From Litorimonas sp965205225 (GTDB lineage: Bacteria; Pseudomonadota; Alphaproteobacteria; Caulobacterales; Maricaulaceae): a DNA stretch of 64,000 bases. Made by a program: the position numbers and the translations under genes. The DNA is taken from assembly GCA_965205225.1 (NCBI GenBank), contig CBDBFZ010000002.1:992001-1056000 (forward strand), given 5' to 3'. Position 1 is the stretch's first letter. Each line of letters begins with the position of its first letter. Shown piece by piece: positions 63,765-64,000 of the stretch. A model generated the notes under the pieces. The model had not been told where the DNA came from. It ran no database searches and saw nothing but the letters and a program-made list of their open reading frames with translations.

Positions 63765-64000
63765 CTGCGCCACCCTTCCGGGCTGTCCATAACATGGAAA
63801 CGCTGCGGTGTTTACCCGGCTTTTCACGCTTGCGCGGTCGGGCGCTGCGCCCCATATAGACTTGGACGGTTTCTACGGGTTGCGTGATTGGCACTAATCC
63901 ACCGGACCTTACTGCATCCTTAGGGAACTGGCTCTGTTCGGACCGTGGTTCGGTTAATTCCGGTGCCCGCCTCAAAATGAGGTTCAGGAGGATTTTAAGC
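63765..64000. other. Right-edge non-coding region
   Basis: About 235 bases with no supported gene. It lies between the start of the broken EEP gene and whatever gene begins beyond the window. Confidence 0.4.
63986..63991 (+). promoter_or_regulatory. Strong ribosome-binding site at the right edge
   Basis: AGGAGG stands nine bases before the window end, so a plus-strand start codon probably lies at or just after base 64001. Confidence 0.4.

Noticed and set aside
1..64000. CRISPR arrays
   Set aside because: No regularly spaced short repeats were seen. The only close direct repeats are IS copies, the 90-bp duplication at 51116 and the two 18-bp units at 42352.

Overview
The window looks like a chromosomal segment of an alphaproteobacterium, probably a marine Hyphomonadales/Caulobacterales-type genome. 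This is inferred from the RegB/RegA redox pair, creD, lipB, nadA and carB homologues and moderate GC; no taxonomic marker gene is present. Its main character is heavy insertion-sequence traffic laid over ordinary housekeeping genes, plus two separate anti-phage gene groups.

Layout. 1-8559: the 3' part of one large gene and a complete 2000-residue DEAH helicase with a DUF1998-type C-terminus, together matching Druantia type III (druH-druE). 8579-11365: an IS5-group element, a chimeric IS427-type remnant and the wreck of the sensor kinase gene regB. 11489-14310: intact regA, a fasciclin-domain protein, an acyltransferase and fragments of an MBL-fold gene and an IS3 element. 14365-20400: a two-domain glycosyltransferase, an IS1595-family element with a perfect 8-bp target duplication, and two inverted IS427-type copies flanking a crotonase. 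20827-22266: creD. 22285-27305: an IS graveyard with nested and tandem elements. 28060-41606: tRNA-Ser, then a mostly minus-strand housekeeping run (cytochrome b561, YceI, SelO, GST, esterase, DUF924, acyl-CoA synthetase, exported Pro/Arg-rich protein, nadA, two DUF805 proteins, lipB), with DJ-1 and PHA-depolymerase-like pseudogenes.

42227-57580 is a second defence island beside tRNA-Leu(GAG). It starts with a tyrosine-integrase remnant, followed on the minus strand by a UvrD-type helicase with a RelE/ParE-like N-terminus, an AbiJ_NTD4-HEPN protein, a beta-class DNA methyltransferase (mod) split by an IS1182 element, an unrecognised 386-residue protein, a Res-type helicase-nuclease, a frameshifted HTH gene and a RloC/PrrC-like ABC ATPase with a zinc hook. 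Transcription runs RloC-like, HTH, res, unknown, mod, HEPN, UvrD. Start/stop overlaps of the ATGA type and short spacers suggest one operon from the HTH gene to the UvrD gene. An IS6 remnant closes the island.

57720-64000 holds a small membrane protein, intact carB, and an endonuclease/exonuclease/phosphatase-family gene broken by a third IS5-group copy.

IS inventory: one IS427-type family (called IS-alpha here) in five copies, three IS5-group copies, a second IS427-type element (IS-beta), one IS1595, one IS1182, and remnants of IS3, IS3/IS481, IS256, IS6 and perhaps IS4. At least four genes (regB, mod, the EEP nuclease and a small exported protein) are broken at or beside these elements.
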